This document shows, piece by piece, positions 37,601 through 44,896 of a DNA stretch of 64,000 nucleotides. The notes beneath the pieces are model-generated. The model saw only the letters and a program-made list of their open reading frames with translations, was not told where the DNA came from and did no database searches. This stretch comes from Chitinophaga agrisoli (GTDB lineage Bacteria; Bacteroidota; Bacteroidia; Chitinophagales; Chitinophagaceae): NCBI RefSeq assembly GCF_008386695.1, contig NZ_VUOC01000002.1:1-64000 (forward strand). Direction: 5' to 3'. Numbering within the stretch: position 1 is the stretch's first letter; every line of letters begins with the position of its first letter. The position numbers and the translations under genes are program-made.

Positions 37601-37728
37601 GCTCTGAGACGCAGAAACCACTGGCCATCATCGTGATCGGCGGGTTAATTACAGCAACGGTACTAACGCTGCTAGTATTCCCGATCATTTTTTATGGCGC
37701 GTATAAAAGCAAGAAAGAAGCAATGTAA
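34630..37728 (+). CDS. Heavy-metal efflux RND transporter (CzcA/CusA family)
   Basis: 1032 residues with the RND plan: TM1 (FVFIATATLIISGIVAF), a large periplasmic loop, TM2-6, a second loop and TM8-12. The TM4 region reads DFGIIIDGAVVMVE. In the heavy-metal RND classes the DFG-x3-DGAV form is typical of divalent-cation pumps such as CzcA (Zn/Co/Cd/Ni), whereas CusA-type Cu/Ag pumps differ there, so divalent cations are the better guess. It works in the inner membrane with the adaptor and outer-membrane channel encoded upstream. Repeated non-coding elements begin right after its stop. Confidence 0.93.
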   Translation: MNKFIRNIVGFSLKNKLFVFIATATLIISGIVAFVHTPIEAFPDVTNTQIIIVTKWNGRSAQEVERFVTLPVEVAMNAVQKKTSVRSVTMFGLSVVKIIFDDDVEDFFARQQVNNMLQSISLPEGADPEIQPPYGPTGEIFRYYLKSDRRNSRDLLTYQNWVIDRQLRSVPGVADIVAFGGQDKIYEITADPVRLAKYDITPLELYQAVTKSNINVGGDVIEKNGQAYVVRGIGLLNSIPDIENIIVDNINGTPLLVKNVATVRESSLPRVGQVGLDKNDDLVEGIVVMRKGENPTEVLARLKDKIRELNETILPSDVKMETFYDRDTLMEFCTHTVMHNLVEGILFVTVIVFVFMADWRTTVTVSIIIPLALLFAFLCLRIKGMTANLISMGAIDFGIIIDGAVVMVEGIFVMLDHKARRYGMERFNKLAKMGWIKQTGGELAKAIFFSKLIIIISLIPIFSFQKVEGKMFSPLAWTLGFALLGALLFTLTLVPVLTSLLLRKNVRERHNPVVIFFNRIVMKGFNWTYGHKRLSMVLAFGFMLVTFFSARWMGTEFLPQLNEGSLWVTTELPMSMSLTESVKMAHAIRQDLGGFPEVKRVLSQVGRSNDGTDPNGFYFVQYQVDLADKKDWKRKITQDDLISQMEQRLKKYPGIILNFSQPISDNVSEAVAGFKAANGVKIYGDDLTKLESLSQQVIDRLKTVRGIRDLGVIRNIGQPEMSINLADNMMALYGVNTADAQAVIEMAIGGKTATQLYEGEKKFDIRIRYDANYRKTEEDLRNLLVPTQSGNKVPLKEIATITTITGPAFIYRDGNKRFIGVKFSVRDRDLGSTIAEAQSKVNATVKLPKGYSVGWTGEFENQVRATGRLAQVVPVSIVAIFIVLFIMLGNVKDAGLVLLNVPFALIGGILAIHVTGINFGISAGVGFIALFGICIQNGVILISVFHKNLQSGLKLNEAIRHGVESRVRPVVMTAMMAAIGLIPAAISHGVGSETQKPLAIIVIGGLITATVLTLLVFPIIFYGAYKSKKEAM

Positions 37729-37734
37729 AACATA

Positions 37735-37880
37735 TTGACTGGTTTTAGTTCGCATATAGGTTGATAGAATGGACATGCAAATGCAGCTCTCGAAGAGATG
37801 GATCTTCCTGAACTGGTTTCATGCTCAATTACTCCGCCCCGCCACAGAGGAAAGAACGCGGGGCGGATTCTTTCCCTTTT
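37735..37880 (+). ncRNA. Tandem non-coding element, copy 1 (putative small RNA with terminator)
   Basis: Starts with TTG, a 19-base spacer and TAGGTTGA, a weak fit to a Bacteroidota promoter. Then come a small hairpin GAAGA-gatgga-TCTTC, a conserved unpaired stretch GGTTTCATGCTCAATTACT and a 9-bp GC hairpin CCGCCCCGC / GCGGGGCGG (37834-37866) with a T-rich tail. Predicted RNA of ~110 nt. It may also simply terminate the efflux operon. Confidence 0.5.
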
Positions 37881-37914
37881 CGGTAAAGATCGTTAAGGGC
37901 TCAGTATTAAAGTA

Positions 37915-38058
37915 TTTACTGGTTTTAGTTCGCATATAGGTTGATAGAATGGACCATGCTAATACAGTTCTGGAAGAGATGGATCTTCTTAAACTGGTTT
38001 CATGCTCAATTACTCCGCCCCGCCGCAGAGGATACAACGCGGGGCGGATTCTTTCCTT
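37915..38058 (+). ncRNA. Tandem non-coding element, copy 2
   Basis: Nearly identical to copy 1 in the promoter-like block (GGTTTTAGTTCGCATATAGG), in the GAAGA-gatgga-TCTTC hairpin and in the GC hairpin (38015-38047). It diverges between these blocks. Offset from copy 1 is exactly 180 bases. Frames on either strand are short and not conserved. Confidence 0.5.
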
Positions 38059-38118
38059 CAACGGGATGAATGATCAGTGCAGCTGGGAAATGATATTACA
38101 GGCTCATTATAAACAGGT

Positions 38119-38262
38119 TTAACGTTTTTAGTTCGCATATAGGTTGATAGAATGGAACATGTTAATGCAGTGCCGGAAGAGATTAATTTTCCTAAACTGG
38201 TTTCATGCTCAATTACTCCGCCCCGCCGCAGAGGATACAACGCGGGGCGGATTCCTTTTTTT
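38119..38262 (+). ncRNA. Tandem non-coding element, copy 3
   Basis: Same blocks as copies 1 and 2. The small hairpin has changed sequence but keeps its pairing (GGAAGA-gattaa-TTTTCC, one G-U pair), which argues for selection on RNA structure. The GC hairpin (38218-38250) is followed by ATTCCTTTTTTT, the best terminator of the three. A degraded fourth hairpin may remain near 38315-38356. Confidence 0.5.
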
Positions 38263-38355
38263 CCGTCACCATTCCATTAAACCAGGCATAAGACGGCCAC
38301 TAACCGTAAGGGCCCTAGCCCGGCGGCGGTGGAAACAACGCGGGAGAGATCCCTT

Positions 38356-39036
38356 TTAATTTACATGGAACTGGAAAACGCCGGAATCAGCGGTATTCCC
38401 TTTTGCATCATGCGTGACGATGCGCCAGTAATAGTTCGTATTGACGTTAACGGCAACATCGTTCAGGAACATATCAGTGATATCACTTTTAAAAAGCGGC
38501 GGGGTTGCCGTGTTACCCAGGTACACATCATATCCTGCAATATCATTGTCCACATCGCTCCCTTCCCACTCCAGCTTTATTTTCCCGCCTGTCGCAGTAA
38601 CGGCGGCTCCAAAGGCCGGAGCCCGAAGGGTAGCCGGAAATGGGGAATAAGCCGTACTACCAGGGCCGGCGTTATAGAATTTCCAGGTATCGCTTACCGT
38701 AACCACCGTGGAGCTTGTGGATATAGAGCGGATAAACCAGGAATACGGCGTACCGCGCAATAGGTTAACAACCGCCTGGTTAGTGGCTACAGCTTTCGTA
38801 ACGCTTGCCTGGGTTAAAAGGTTCTTAATAACCAGCTCATAACTATCCGTGTTGTCTGATCCGTTCCAGCTGAACTGTATAGTGCTCAGCGAGTCAGCTA
38901 CCACTGTACCGCTGGTGCATGCCGCATTCTGGGCAGGGAAAACAAGGGTGGCTTTGCCCGGCGCAACCACCTCTTCGTCCTTCCCTCCACAACCAGCTGC
39001 CATCAATACAAGTATCAGAAAAAAGTACTTATTCAT
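38356..39036 (-). CDS. Lipoprotein with fibronectin type III-like modules
   Basis: 226 residues: lipobox M-A-A-G-C (Cys16), then two FN3-like modules with the typical W-G-S-D-N-x-DSYEL and LEWEGSDVDNDIAGYDVYLG strands and NYYWRIVTHDAKGN. Likely exposed on the cell surface or in the periplasm. It starts three bases after the end of the T9SS type A gene on the same strand, so the two are co-transcribed and perhaps work together. Confidence 0.75.
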   Translation of the reverse strand: MNKYFFLILVLMAAGCGGKDEEVVAPGKATLVFPAQNAACTSGTVVADSLSTIQFSWNGSDNTDSYELVIKNLLTQASVTKAVATNQAVVNLLRGTPYSWFIRSISTSSTVVTVSDTWKFYNAGPGSTAYSPFPATLRAPAFGAAVTATGGKIKLEWEGSDVDNDIAGYDVYLGNTATPPLFKSDITDMFLNDVAVNVNTNYYWRIVTHDAKGNTADSGVFQFHVN

Positions 39037-39039
39037 GTT

Positions 39040-41610
39040 TTACAATTTCATTATTTTGAAAACACTCACTTCATTATCCGCAGTTAACTTTAGTATATAG
39101 GAAGCCGTATGCAGCGTTGATACATTCAGGGAAATGAGACCTGACTGATTAGCAAATTCGCGCGAATACACCAATTTCCCTTCCAGGTCATAGATCGTTA
39201 TAATACCCTTCTTTATATTATCCGCACCCAGGTTAAGCCGGATCGTATTATGAAAGGGGTTAGGATAAACCATATTCCCCGCGTCTAAAGTCACGCGTTT
39301 GCTTACCGTTCCCTGGCATGCTTTATCAGTAGTCACCATTATTTCATTCACTCCGCTGTTGAGCGCCAGGGTTAGCTGGCTGTTGCTGGTGGTAATGGTG
39401 GCGTCATTCAACGTAACATTATACAGATCCGCGCCGCTCATTGATAAGGTTAGTTCCCTGGCCCTTTCATTCACCGCCATATAAACAGAAAGATCCTTGG
39501 GTTGGCCAATAACGGATGTAAAACATTGCTCGTAAGTGGGCTGGCCGGCTACCGTTAAACATACTTTGTACGTACCGGCCGCCAGGTCCTTGATCCTGAT
39601 TGAGGTAGTGAAATGATAGGCGGTATCTACCCCATTGCCGGTAACCGTTGCCGTATAGTTACTGTTCTGCACTGACGTGATAAGAATGGAACCGTTGGCC
39701 GCCCCAACACAGCTGGCACTGGTATTGGATAACTTAAAATTATTTTCCGGCAGGGAATAGAGGTATGTAAACCCGGCCAGGGTATCCGCTCCCCCCGCTG
39801 CAGCAACTATTACGCTGCCGCTTGCTCCCGCGCCAACAGTGGCCATTATAACTGAATAGCCAACAACAGAGAACGAATCGGCGGGCACACCGCCCAGGGA
39901 AACTGCGCTTACATCAATGAAATTCTTTCCTTTAATAGATACAGTAGCCCCGGCTATTGCCGTATCCGGAGCAATGGAGATAATATGAGGCATTAAACTG
40001 CCCGATGGAATATTGTACTTATAAAGTGTTCCTCCCAATGCCAGGTAAAACCCATCGTTAACATAGTAGGTTTCTCCCTGTATCCCAGAAACACGGGTAA
40101 AAGAGGTTGAGCTATCTGTATAATATCTGCCGGACGCATAATGCATGAACATAGCTTTTCCGTCAGCGCCGAGCAAATCCACACTACTAACCGTCGAAAA
40201 AAAGCTCAATTGTTTTACTGTTTTATCCGGCGACCATAACCATACCTGGCTGCCCTTATTAAACAGTGCGTAGCCATCGTTCAGGGCATATGAACGCGTT
40301 GTAGTAAAATCCGGATGGCCCAAATTATAATCCACCGTTCCAACGCGGAGATGTACTGAATCATTTTTACCCCCATATTGCACCTTCGAATAAATAATAT
40401 TATTCCCCTCCACTATCGCAGAACCATTGAAATAATCGTTGTCATTCGTTATTTGTGTGGTAGTTTGGGCGCTGATTGAATATTTAAACAAATTGGAAGC
40501 GTTCACAGAACTGCTTACACTATAAGCAACATCCCCTTCCGGGCTTAGATAACCTCCGTTAGTGGACAGGTTAGGCCCGATAAAGATTGTATGCAGTGTT
40601 GTCAGATCTGTTATGGCTATATTACTTCTGTCGTTTGGCCACATTAAATAATTACCGGCGCTTTTCACATCAAAGCGACTGGTGGTACCTAAAGGCTCTG
40701 AAATATTTAGCAGGGCCCCGTTTCTCCATAGGTAGGCATGGTATCTGCTACCTGGTCCTGTTGCACCTAACGCAGTTTTATATTTGATAATAAAAGCCGC
40801 TCCACCCTGGCATAACGTTCCTCTCATATCTGAAGCGCTGTCTTGCATAGGTCCCAGGTCAACAGCCTCGATGCTTGAGTCCAGCGTATTTACGATGTTA
40901 TAATGCTTAAAATTATTGCGATCAATTACCATCATCAACACCCGGTGATCTTTAAAGTCCATGATCTGACCAATACTGGTAAGACAAGGCGACAGAAAGC
41001 TGCTATTATCCCGGTAAACAGGTACCCGCATGGTTGTTTCCTGGTTACTACTGTCGATAGCTGAAAAAACGATATCAAATTTGGTTGCGTTAATATTGGG
41101 AATCACGTCCACCAGGGTATCTATGCTGTTTACAAACTCAAGCTTGAACGAGCCTTGACTGCTTTCTATCTTGCCTTTGCAATGGGCGCTTCCAACATCG
41201 CTTACATTTGCCTTAATATGGAGCTTATGCTGGTAAGAGGTATAGTCTACCGGTGATACTACAGCTAAAACCGGATAGCTGTCAAAAATAAAATCTTTCG
41301 TAGCCGTCTGCGAGTTCCCGAATACATCCTTTGCAAATACTACCAGGTGCTGTACACCCTGGGGAAGCCCTGTCAGGGACAAAGCGCCCAAATACGCCCT
41401 ACGGTCCTGATCATATACCAGCGGAGTACTTCTGTCTTCCACCGCGGCCCAGATAGTATCCAGTTCATAGGTTGACGAGACGCCAACCACAATGTCCAGG
41501 TGATCATCGTTTCTTGCCGCCGAGCCAACAGGAGAACCAATAGAGATGCCGATGGCGGCCTTTCCGGCAATGGGGACAATAAGGAGTAGCCCTAATAGCC
41601 ATGTTTTCAT
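39040..41610 (-). CDS. Secreted protein with T9SS type A sorting domain, IPT/TIG domain and beta-propeller-like region
   Basis: Start at MKTWLLGLLLIVPIAGKAAI gives a clean signal peptide; the longer frame adds eight residues. The order is Ig-like modules (~25-210), a propeller-like region (~210-520) with repeats such as NYLMWPNDRSNIAITDL and GYALFNKGSQVWLWSPD, an IPT/TIG domain (about 525-605, ISIAPDTAIAGATVSIKGKN), an Ig-like domain, and a C-terminal type A sorting signal (MVYPNPFHNTIRLNL ... TIYDLEGKLVYSRE ... YILKLTADNEVSVFKIMKL). It should leave the cell through T9SS. Function unknown. The downstream lipoprotein gene is co-transcribed. Confidence 0.8.
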   Translation of the reverse strand: MKTWLLGLLLIVPIAGKAAIGISIGSPVGSAARNDDHLDIVVGVSSTYELDTIWAAVEDRSTPLVYDQDRRAYLGALSLTGLPQGVQHLVVFAKDVFGNSQTATKDFIFDSYPVLAVVSPVDYTSYQHKLHIKANVSDVGSAHCKGKIESSQGSFKLEFVNSIDTLVDVIPNINATKFDIVFSAIDSSNQETTMRVPVYRDNSSFLSPCLTSIGQIMDFKDHRVLMMVIDRNNFKHYNIVNTLDSSIEAVDLGPMQDSASDMRGTLCQGGAAFIIKYKTALGATGPGSRYHAYLWRNGALLNISEPLGTTSRFDVKSAGNYLMWPNDRSNIAITDLTTLHTIFIGPNLSTNGGYLSPEGDVAYSVSSSVNASNLFKYSISAQTTTQITNDNDYFNGSAIVEGNNIIYSKVQYGGKNDSVHLRVGTVDYNLGHPDFTTTRSYALNDGYALFNKGSQVWLWSPDKTVKQLSFFSTVSSVDLLGADGKAMFMHYASGRYYTDSSTSFTRVSGIQGETYYVNDGFYLALGGTLYKYNIPSGSLMPHIISIAPDTAIAGATVSIKGKNFIDVSAVSLGGVPADSFSVVGYSVIMATVGAGASGSVIVAAAGGADTLAGFTYLYSLPENNFKLSNTSASCVGAANGSILITSVQNSNYTATVTGNGVDTAYHFTTSIRIKDLAAGTYKVCLTVAGQPTYEQCFTSVIGQPKDLSVYMAVNERARELTLSMSGADLYNVTLNDATITTSNSQLTLALNSGVNEIMVTTDKACQGTVSKRVTLDAGNMVYPNPFHNTIRLNLGADNIKKGIITIYDLEGKLVYSREFANQSGLISLNVSTLHTASYILKLTADNEVSVFKIMKL

Positions 41611-41949
41611 TAGATATAAGTCAGGGATTTTCATACTACTGAAAGTATTTATGCCGTTAAAAATACTGATTTGTCCGGAGATGACAAAACAGCAGATCTA
41701 TTTAGTAACATGATAATCACTATATTGCCCTTAACATTTTCCATTGTATTATAAAACTTTGACACTAAACCGGCGTAGTGATCAAGTCGCTGGTATTTAA
41801 CTGCAATGATCAATTTTTATGGCCTGGAATGGTCATTATTCCGCTAAAATAATTTTAATTTTACCCTGCAACCTATTCCATTCGTCAGGCAAAAGATGCA
41901 TCATATGTAAGAACGCCCCAACAATCAGTGCGAACCATTAAATTGCCAC
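41611..41949. other. Divergent intergenic region
   Basis: AT-rich, no ORF. It must hold promoters for the T9SS type A gene and the LytS-type kinase gene, but no clean TAnnTTTG box was found. Only TACTTTCA, near 41640 on the minus strand, is close. Confidence 0.4.
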
Positions 41950-42987
41950 ATGACTATGCATCACATATTCTCCCTGCCTAAACTGCTCCATGCCTTTTTC
42001 TGGATGGCTTTTTTTGCTGTGTGGGTACTGCTGCGCATAGATGATTACCCCGCCTTGGAGGCCACCCTCTGGGCCGGCCTGCTCAAGGTGGTCACACTGG
42101 CCGGCGCTGTATATTTTACCAATTATGTGCTGATCCCCCACCTGTTATACCGGCAGCGGTATGCCGCCTTTTTTATCGCCTTTGCCGCCCTCATTGGCGG
42201 TACAGGCTGGCTGGTGATACAGTTGCTGAACCTGGTGCTGGCGCCCTATGCGGCGCAGATCTCCCAAATGCCCAATACCACCTGGAACAGCCAGCTGTAT
42301 GATGTATACATTCCCCTGTTCTTTATGGTAGGCGCCATTACCGGCATACAATTCTACATAGACCGCCTTAAAACGCAGCATCGCCTCCAGAGCGCGCTAC
42401 GGGCAGGCGCAGAGCAGGAGCTGCAATACCTCAAGGCACAGATCAACCCGCATGCATTATTCAACTCCCTTAATGCCGTATACTTCCTCATAGATAAAGA
42501 GAACAAACAGGCCCGCGATATGCTGATGCAATTCGCCAACCTACTGCGCTACCAACTGTACGATTCCAATACCGACGCCATCCCCATAGAAAAAGAAACA
42601 CAGTACGTAGCCAATTACATCGCCATTCAGCAGCTGCGGCATAATGAGCACTGCGAGGTATCTTTTTATTGCGATCCTGCCATCCATCATTTCACCATAG
42701 CGCCCCTGCTGCTCATCCCCTTTGTAGAGAATGCTTTTAAACATGTCTCCGCCCATGTGCATGCCCCTAACCAGGTATCCATCGCCCTCAAACGGATAGG
42801 GCATTACCTGCGCCTCCAAACCTATAATACCCGTGATCAGCGCCCGCCCCTTGATCCTAAACACAGCGGCATAGGACTGGCCAATGTAAGGCGACGCCTG
42901 GAATTACTGTACCCGGAACGGCATAGCCTGCAGATCCAGGAAACAGAACAGGACTTTCACGTAACTTTAGACATCCGCGTTATATGA
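41950..42987 (+). CDS. LytS-type sensor histidine kinase (His_kinase family)
   Basis: 345 residues. Four predicted membrane helices in the first ~135 residues (FFWMAFFAVWVLLRI, VVTLAGAVYFTNYVLI, AAFFIAFAALIGGTGWLV, YIPLFFMVGAITGIQFYI) are followed by a short coiled linker, the phospho-accepting His in LKAQINPHALFNSLNA and an ATPase domain with LLIPFVENAFKHVS and GIGLANVRRRLELLYP. Its stop overlaps the start of the LytTR regulator gene by four bases (ATGA), so the two form a translationally coupled pair. Ligand unknown. Confidence 0.92.
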   Translation: MTMHHIFSLPKLLHAFFWMAFFAVWVLLRIDDYPALEATLWAGLLKVVTLAGAVYFTNYVLIPHLLYRQRYAAFFIAFAALIGGTGWLVIQLLNLVLAPYAAQISQMPNTTWNSQLYDVYIPLFFMVGAITGIQFYIDRLKTQHRLQSALRAGAEQELQYLKAQINPHALFNSLNAVYFLIDKENKQARDMLMQFANLLRYQLYDSNTDAIPIEKETQYVANYIAIQQLRHNEHCEVSFYCDPAIHHFTIAPLLLIPFVENAFKHVSAHVHAPNQVSIALKRIGHYLRLQTYNTRDQRPPLDPKHSGIGLANVRRRLELLYPERHSLQIQETEQDFHVTLDIRVI

Positions 42988-43697
42988 AACTACAATGCAT
43001 GATAGTAGACGATGAGCCGCTGGCCCGCAAAGGCCTGCAGGAATACTGCGCGGATATCGACTTCCTGGAAGTAACCGCCGTATGCGATAACCCCGTACAA
43101 GCCGTTACCCTGCTGCAACAGCAACCCGTACACCTCCTGCTCCTGGATATCCAGATGCCCCGCATCAATGGCCTGGACCTGCTCCGCTCCCTGCCCCAGC
43201 CGCCGCTGGTGATCTTTACCACCGCCCACCCGGAATATGCCCTCCAGGGCTTTGAGCTGGATGTGATCGACTACCTCCTTAAACCCATTGCCTTTGAGCG
43301 TTTCCTCAAAGCGGCCGTAAAAGCCCGCTCCTATTTTGAGCTACAGCAAAGACCCGCTACCACCAACGCCAACGCCTATTTCTTTATCAAATGCGATAAT
43401 GGCCTGGAACGTATTTATTTTGACGATATCCTGTTTGCAGAAGCCCTCCAGAATTATGTAGTGCTGCATACCCCGCAGCGCAAATACATCACCTACCTTA
43501 CCTTCAAAGCAGTGGAAGATTATCTGCCCGGCGAGCAATTCCTGCGGGTGCATAAATCCTATATTGTAGCGCTGTCTAAAATAGAGCGTATAGCCGGCAA
43601 TGACCTGATCATGGGGCCGCATTTTATCCCGGTTAGCCGGCATTTAAAGGATAATGTGATGGAAAAAATATTGAAGGATAAATTTCTGAAACGTTAA
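42984..43697 (+). CDS. LytTR-family response regulator
   Basis: 237 residues. Receiver domain with acidic residues D9-D10, phospho-acceptor Asp55 (LLLDIQMPRING) and Lys in DYLLKPIAFERF. The LytTR DNA-binding domain covers about 135-235 (DDILFAEALQNYVVLHT, YLTFKAVEDYLPGEQFLRVHKSYIV). Partner of the kinase encoded just upstream. Target genes are unknown; LytTR regulators usually bind paired direct repeats, and none was found close by. Confidence 0.92.
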   Translation: MKLQCMIVDDEPLARKGLQEYCADIDFLEVTAVCDNPVQAVTLLQQQPVHLLLLDIQMPRINGLDLLRSLPQPPLVIFTTAHPEYALQGFELDVIDYLLKPIAFERFLKAAVKARSYFELQQRPATTNANAYFFIKCDNGLERIYFDDILFAEALQNYVVLHTPQRKYITYLTFKAVEDYLPGEQFLRVHKSYIVALSKIERIAGNDLIMGPHFIPVSRHLKDNVMEKILKDKFLKR

Positions 43698-43740
43698 TAC
43701 ATTATATTGCGGATCAAACAGTTAACCAAACCAACCAGAT

Positions 43741-43774
43741 TGACAAAAATGTAAATTTATTTACGTTTTTGTCA
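43741..43774. promoter_or_regulatory. Large palindromic operator of the GNAT/XRE operon
   Basis: TGACAAAAATGTAAA and TTTACGTTTTTGTCA are 15-bp arms with a single mismatch around a TTTA centre. It covers the -33 region of the operon promoter, an ideal place for repression by the encoded HTH protein. Confidence 0.6.
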
Positions 43775-43783
43775 ATTATTCCA

Positions 43784-43791
43784 TATCTTTG
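43784..43791 (+). promoter_or_regulatory. -7 box of the GNAT/XRE operon
   Basis: Exact TAnnTTTG match (TATCTTTG). It predicts a transcript start near 43798, only about eight bases before the first start codon, so the message is nearly leaderless. Confidence 0.55.
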
Positions 43792-43805
43792 TAAAAGTAT
43801 AATGA

Positions 43806-44291
43806 ATGTTTCTCCACGAGTATGTAACTGGCAAATGCCACCCAGCAATTATTGAGCTGATGACCAAAAAAGATTTCGATGTAGTAAAACGTGATAAGGG
43901 CCGATTTAAGTTCGATTGGCATAAATACAAACTTCAAATCTGCGAGGTTTATAAGCTGCAATTAAAAAGAACAAATATCATTTTAGGCCTTATTTGTTTA
44001 ACAGAACATTGTAAAGAAACTGCAGATGCCATAGAGATCAGTTTAATAGAAGTAAGTGCAGAAAATAGAGGGAAGGGTAAGCAATATGGTAACATCGCCG
44101 GCTGCCTCATTGCATTTGCCTGTCAACAGTCCATTGAAAAGGATCATGGCGGATATGTGTTGCTGGCGCCTAAAACGCGTTTGTTAAAACATTATCAAAC
44201 AGCATATGGCCCGCTATATACCTATCAAAACCGCAGAAAGGCCACAAGGTACCATGTTCCTGGATGGCGAAGGGGCCGCCCATCTGATTAA
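43806..44291 (+). CDS. GNAT-like acetyltransferase, candidate toxin
   Basis: 161 residues. The central part has the look of GNAT motif A: a beta strand (ADAIEISLIEVSAE) leading into NRGKGKQYGNIAGCLIAFAC, an acetyl-CoA-pyrophosphate-loop-like NRGKG turn followed by a helix. Next are a strand with GYVLLAPKTRLLKHYQTAYG and a basic tail (RRKATRYHVPGWRRGR). The gene is AT-rich (about 27-38% GC in lines sampled, against about 60% in the preceding gene), a sign of transfer. It is followed after 37 bases by a HigA-like regulator gene, and both sit behind a large palindrome. Candidate toxin acting by acetylation is inference; an ordinary acetyltransferase is possible. Confidence 0.55.
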   Translation: MFLHEYVTGKCHPAIIELMTKKDFDVVKRDKGRFKFDWHKYKLQICEVYKLQLKRTNIILGLICLTEHCKETADAIEISLIEVSAENRGKGKQYGNIAGCLIAFACQQSIEKDHGGYVLLAPKTRLLKHYQTAYGPLYTYQNRRKATRYHVPGWRRGRPSD

Positions 44292-44328
44292 CAAGTATTT
44301 AGAATAAAATCATTAAACCAGTATCTAT

Positions 44329-44895
44329 ATGAAAAAGGGGAAATCGAAATCATATGATGAGATCTTCGAAGCGTTACAACAAGAATATACACTGGAAGAA
44401 ATCGCTGAATCATTTGTTTTTCCAGGCCCGCAGGGGCCTGAACGGGAGGCTATGCTTGCAGAGTTTACTGCGTTCAGAAAACATGCCAGAGCAACAGAAA
44501 CCCCAGAGGAAAAACTAATAGTCCGTATGCTGGAGTTAAGGTTTCAGGTACAACACTACCTGAAAACAGATGCTGTAGATGAGCACCTGCATTTTGCCCA
44601 CTTCCTCAAAGAATACATTACCCGCTTAGCAAAAACCAACAAAGATTTTGCCGCAGATATCGATATAGATCCCGCAGAGCTCAGCCTGGTCCTTAACCGC
44701 CGGCGCCAGCCTACGGATAAGCTCATCTACCGGCTGCAAATTCATTCCAACGAAAACTTCCCGGCAGTATTATGGTTCAAGTTATTAGAGAAAGAAAGGG
44801 CCTATGAGTTATCCCGCAACAAAGAGCTTATAGATAAAGAGCGTAAACACGTAAAAAAGGGGCTTACCTTTTCGTTTAAAAAGTTATCTAAATAG
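44329..44895 (+). CDS. HigA/XRE-like helix-turn-helix protein, candidate antitoxin
   Basis: 188 residues. An N-terminal charged helical part (EEIAESFVFPGPQGPEREAM, TPEEKLIVRMLELRFQVQHY) precedes an HTH of the HigA type at about 100-160 (FLKEYITRLAKTNKDFAADI, DIDPAELSLVLNRRRQPTDK, YRLQIHSNENFPAVLWFKLL). The C-terminus is very basic. In HigA-like antitoxins this fold binds the operon's own operator, and the upstream palindrome fits that. Second gene of the operon, as in higBA order. Convergent with the small lipoprotein gene, stops two bases apart. Confidence 0.65.
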   Translation: MKKGKSKSYDEIFEALQQEYTLEEIAESFVFPGPQGPEREAMLAEFTAFRKHARATETPEEKLIVRMLELRFQVQHYLKTDAVDEHLHFAHFLKEYITRLAKTNKDFAADIDIDPAELSLVLNRRRQPTDKLIYRLQIHSNENFPAVLWFKLLEKERAYELSRNKELIDKERKHVKKGLTFSFKKLSK

Positions 44896-44896
44896 G

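Noticed and set aside
37825-38240. Minus-strand frames of 78 and 60 residues sharing LRRGGVIEHETSL
   Set aside because: They cover the GC hairpins of the tandem elements. Conservation follows RNA structure rather than codon positions and other parts of the frames differ.
37834-38250. The three GC-rich repeats as a CRISPR array
   Set aside because: Only three copies, spacing of 180 and 203 bases, repeats over 100 bases, and no cas genes.
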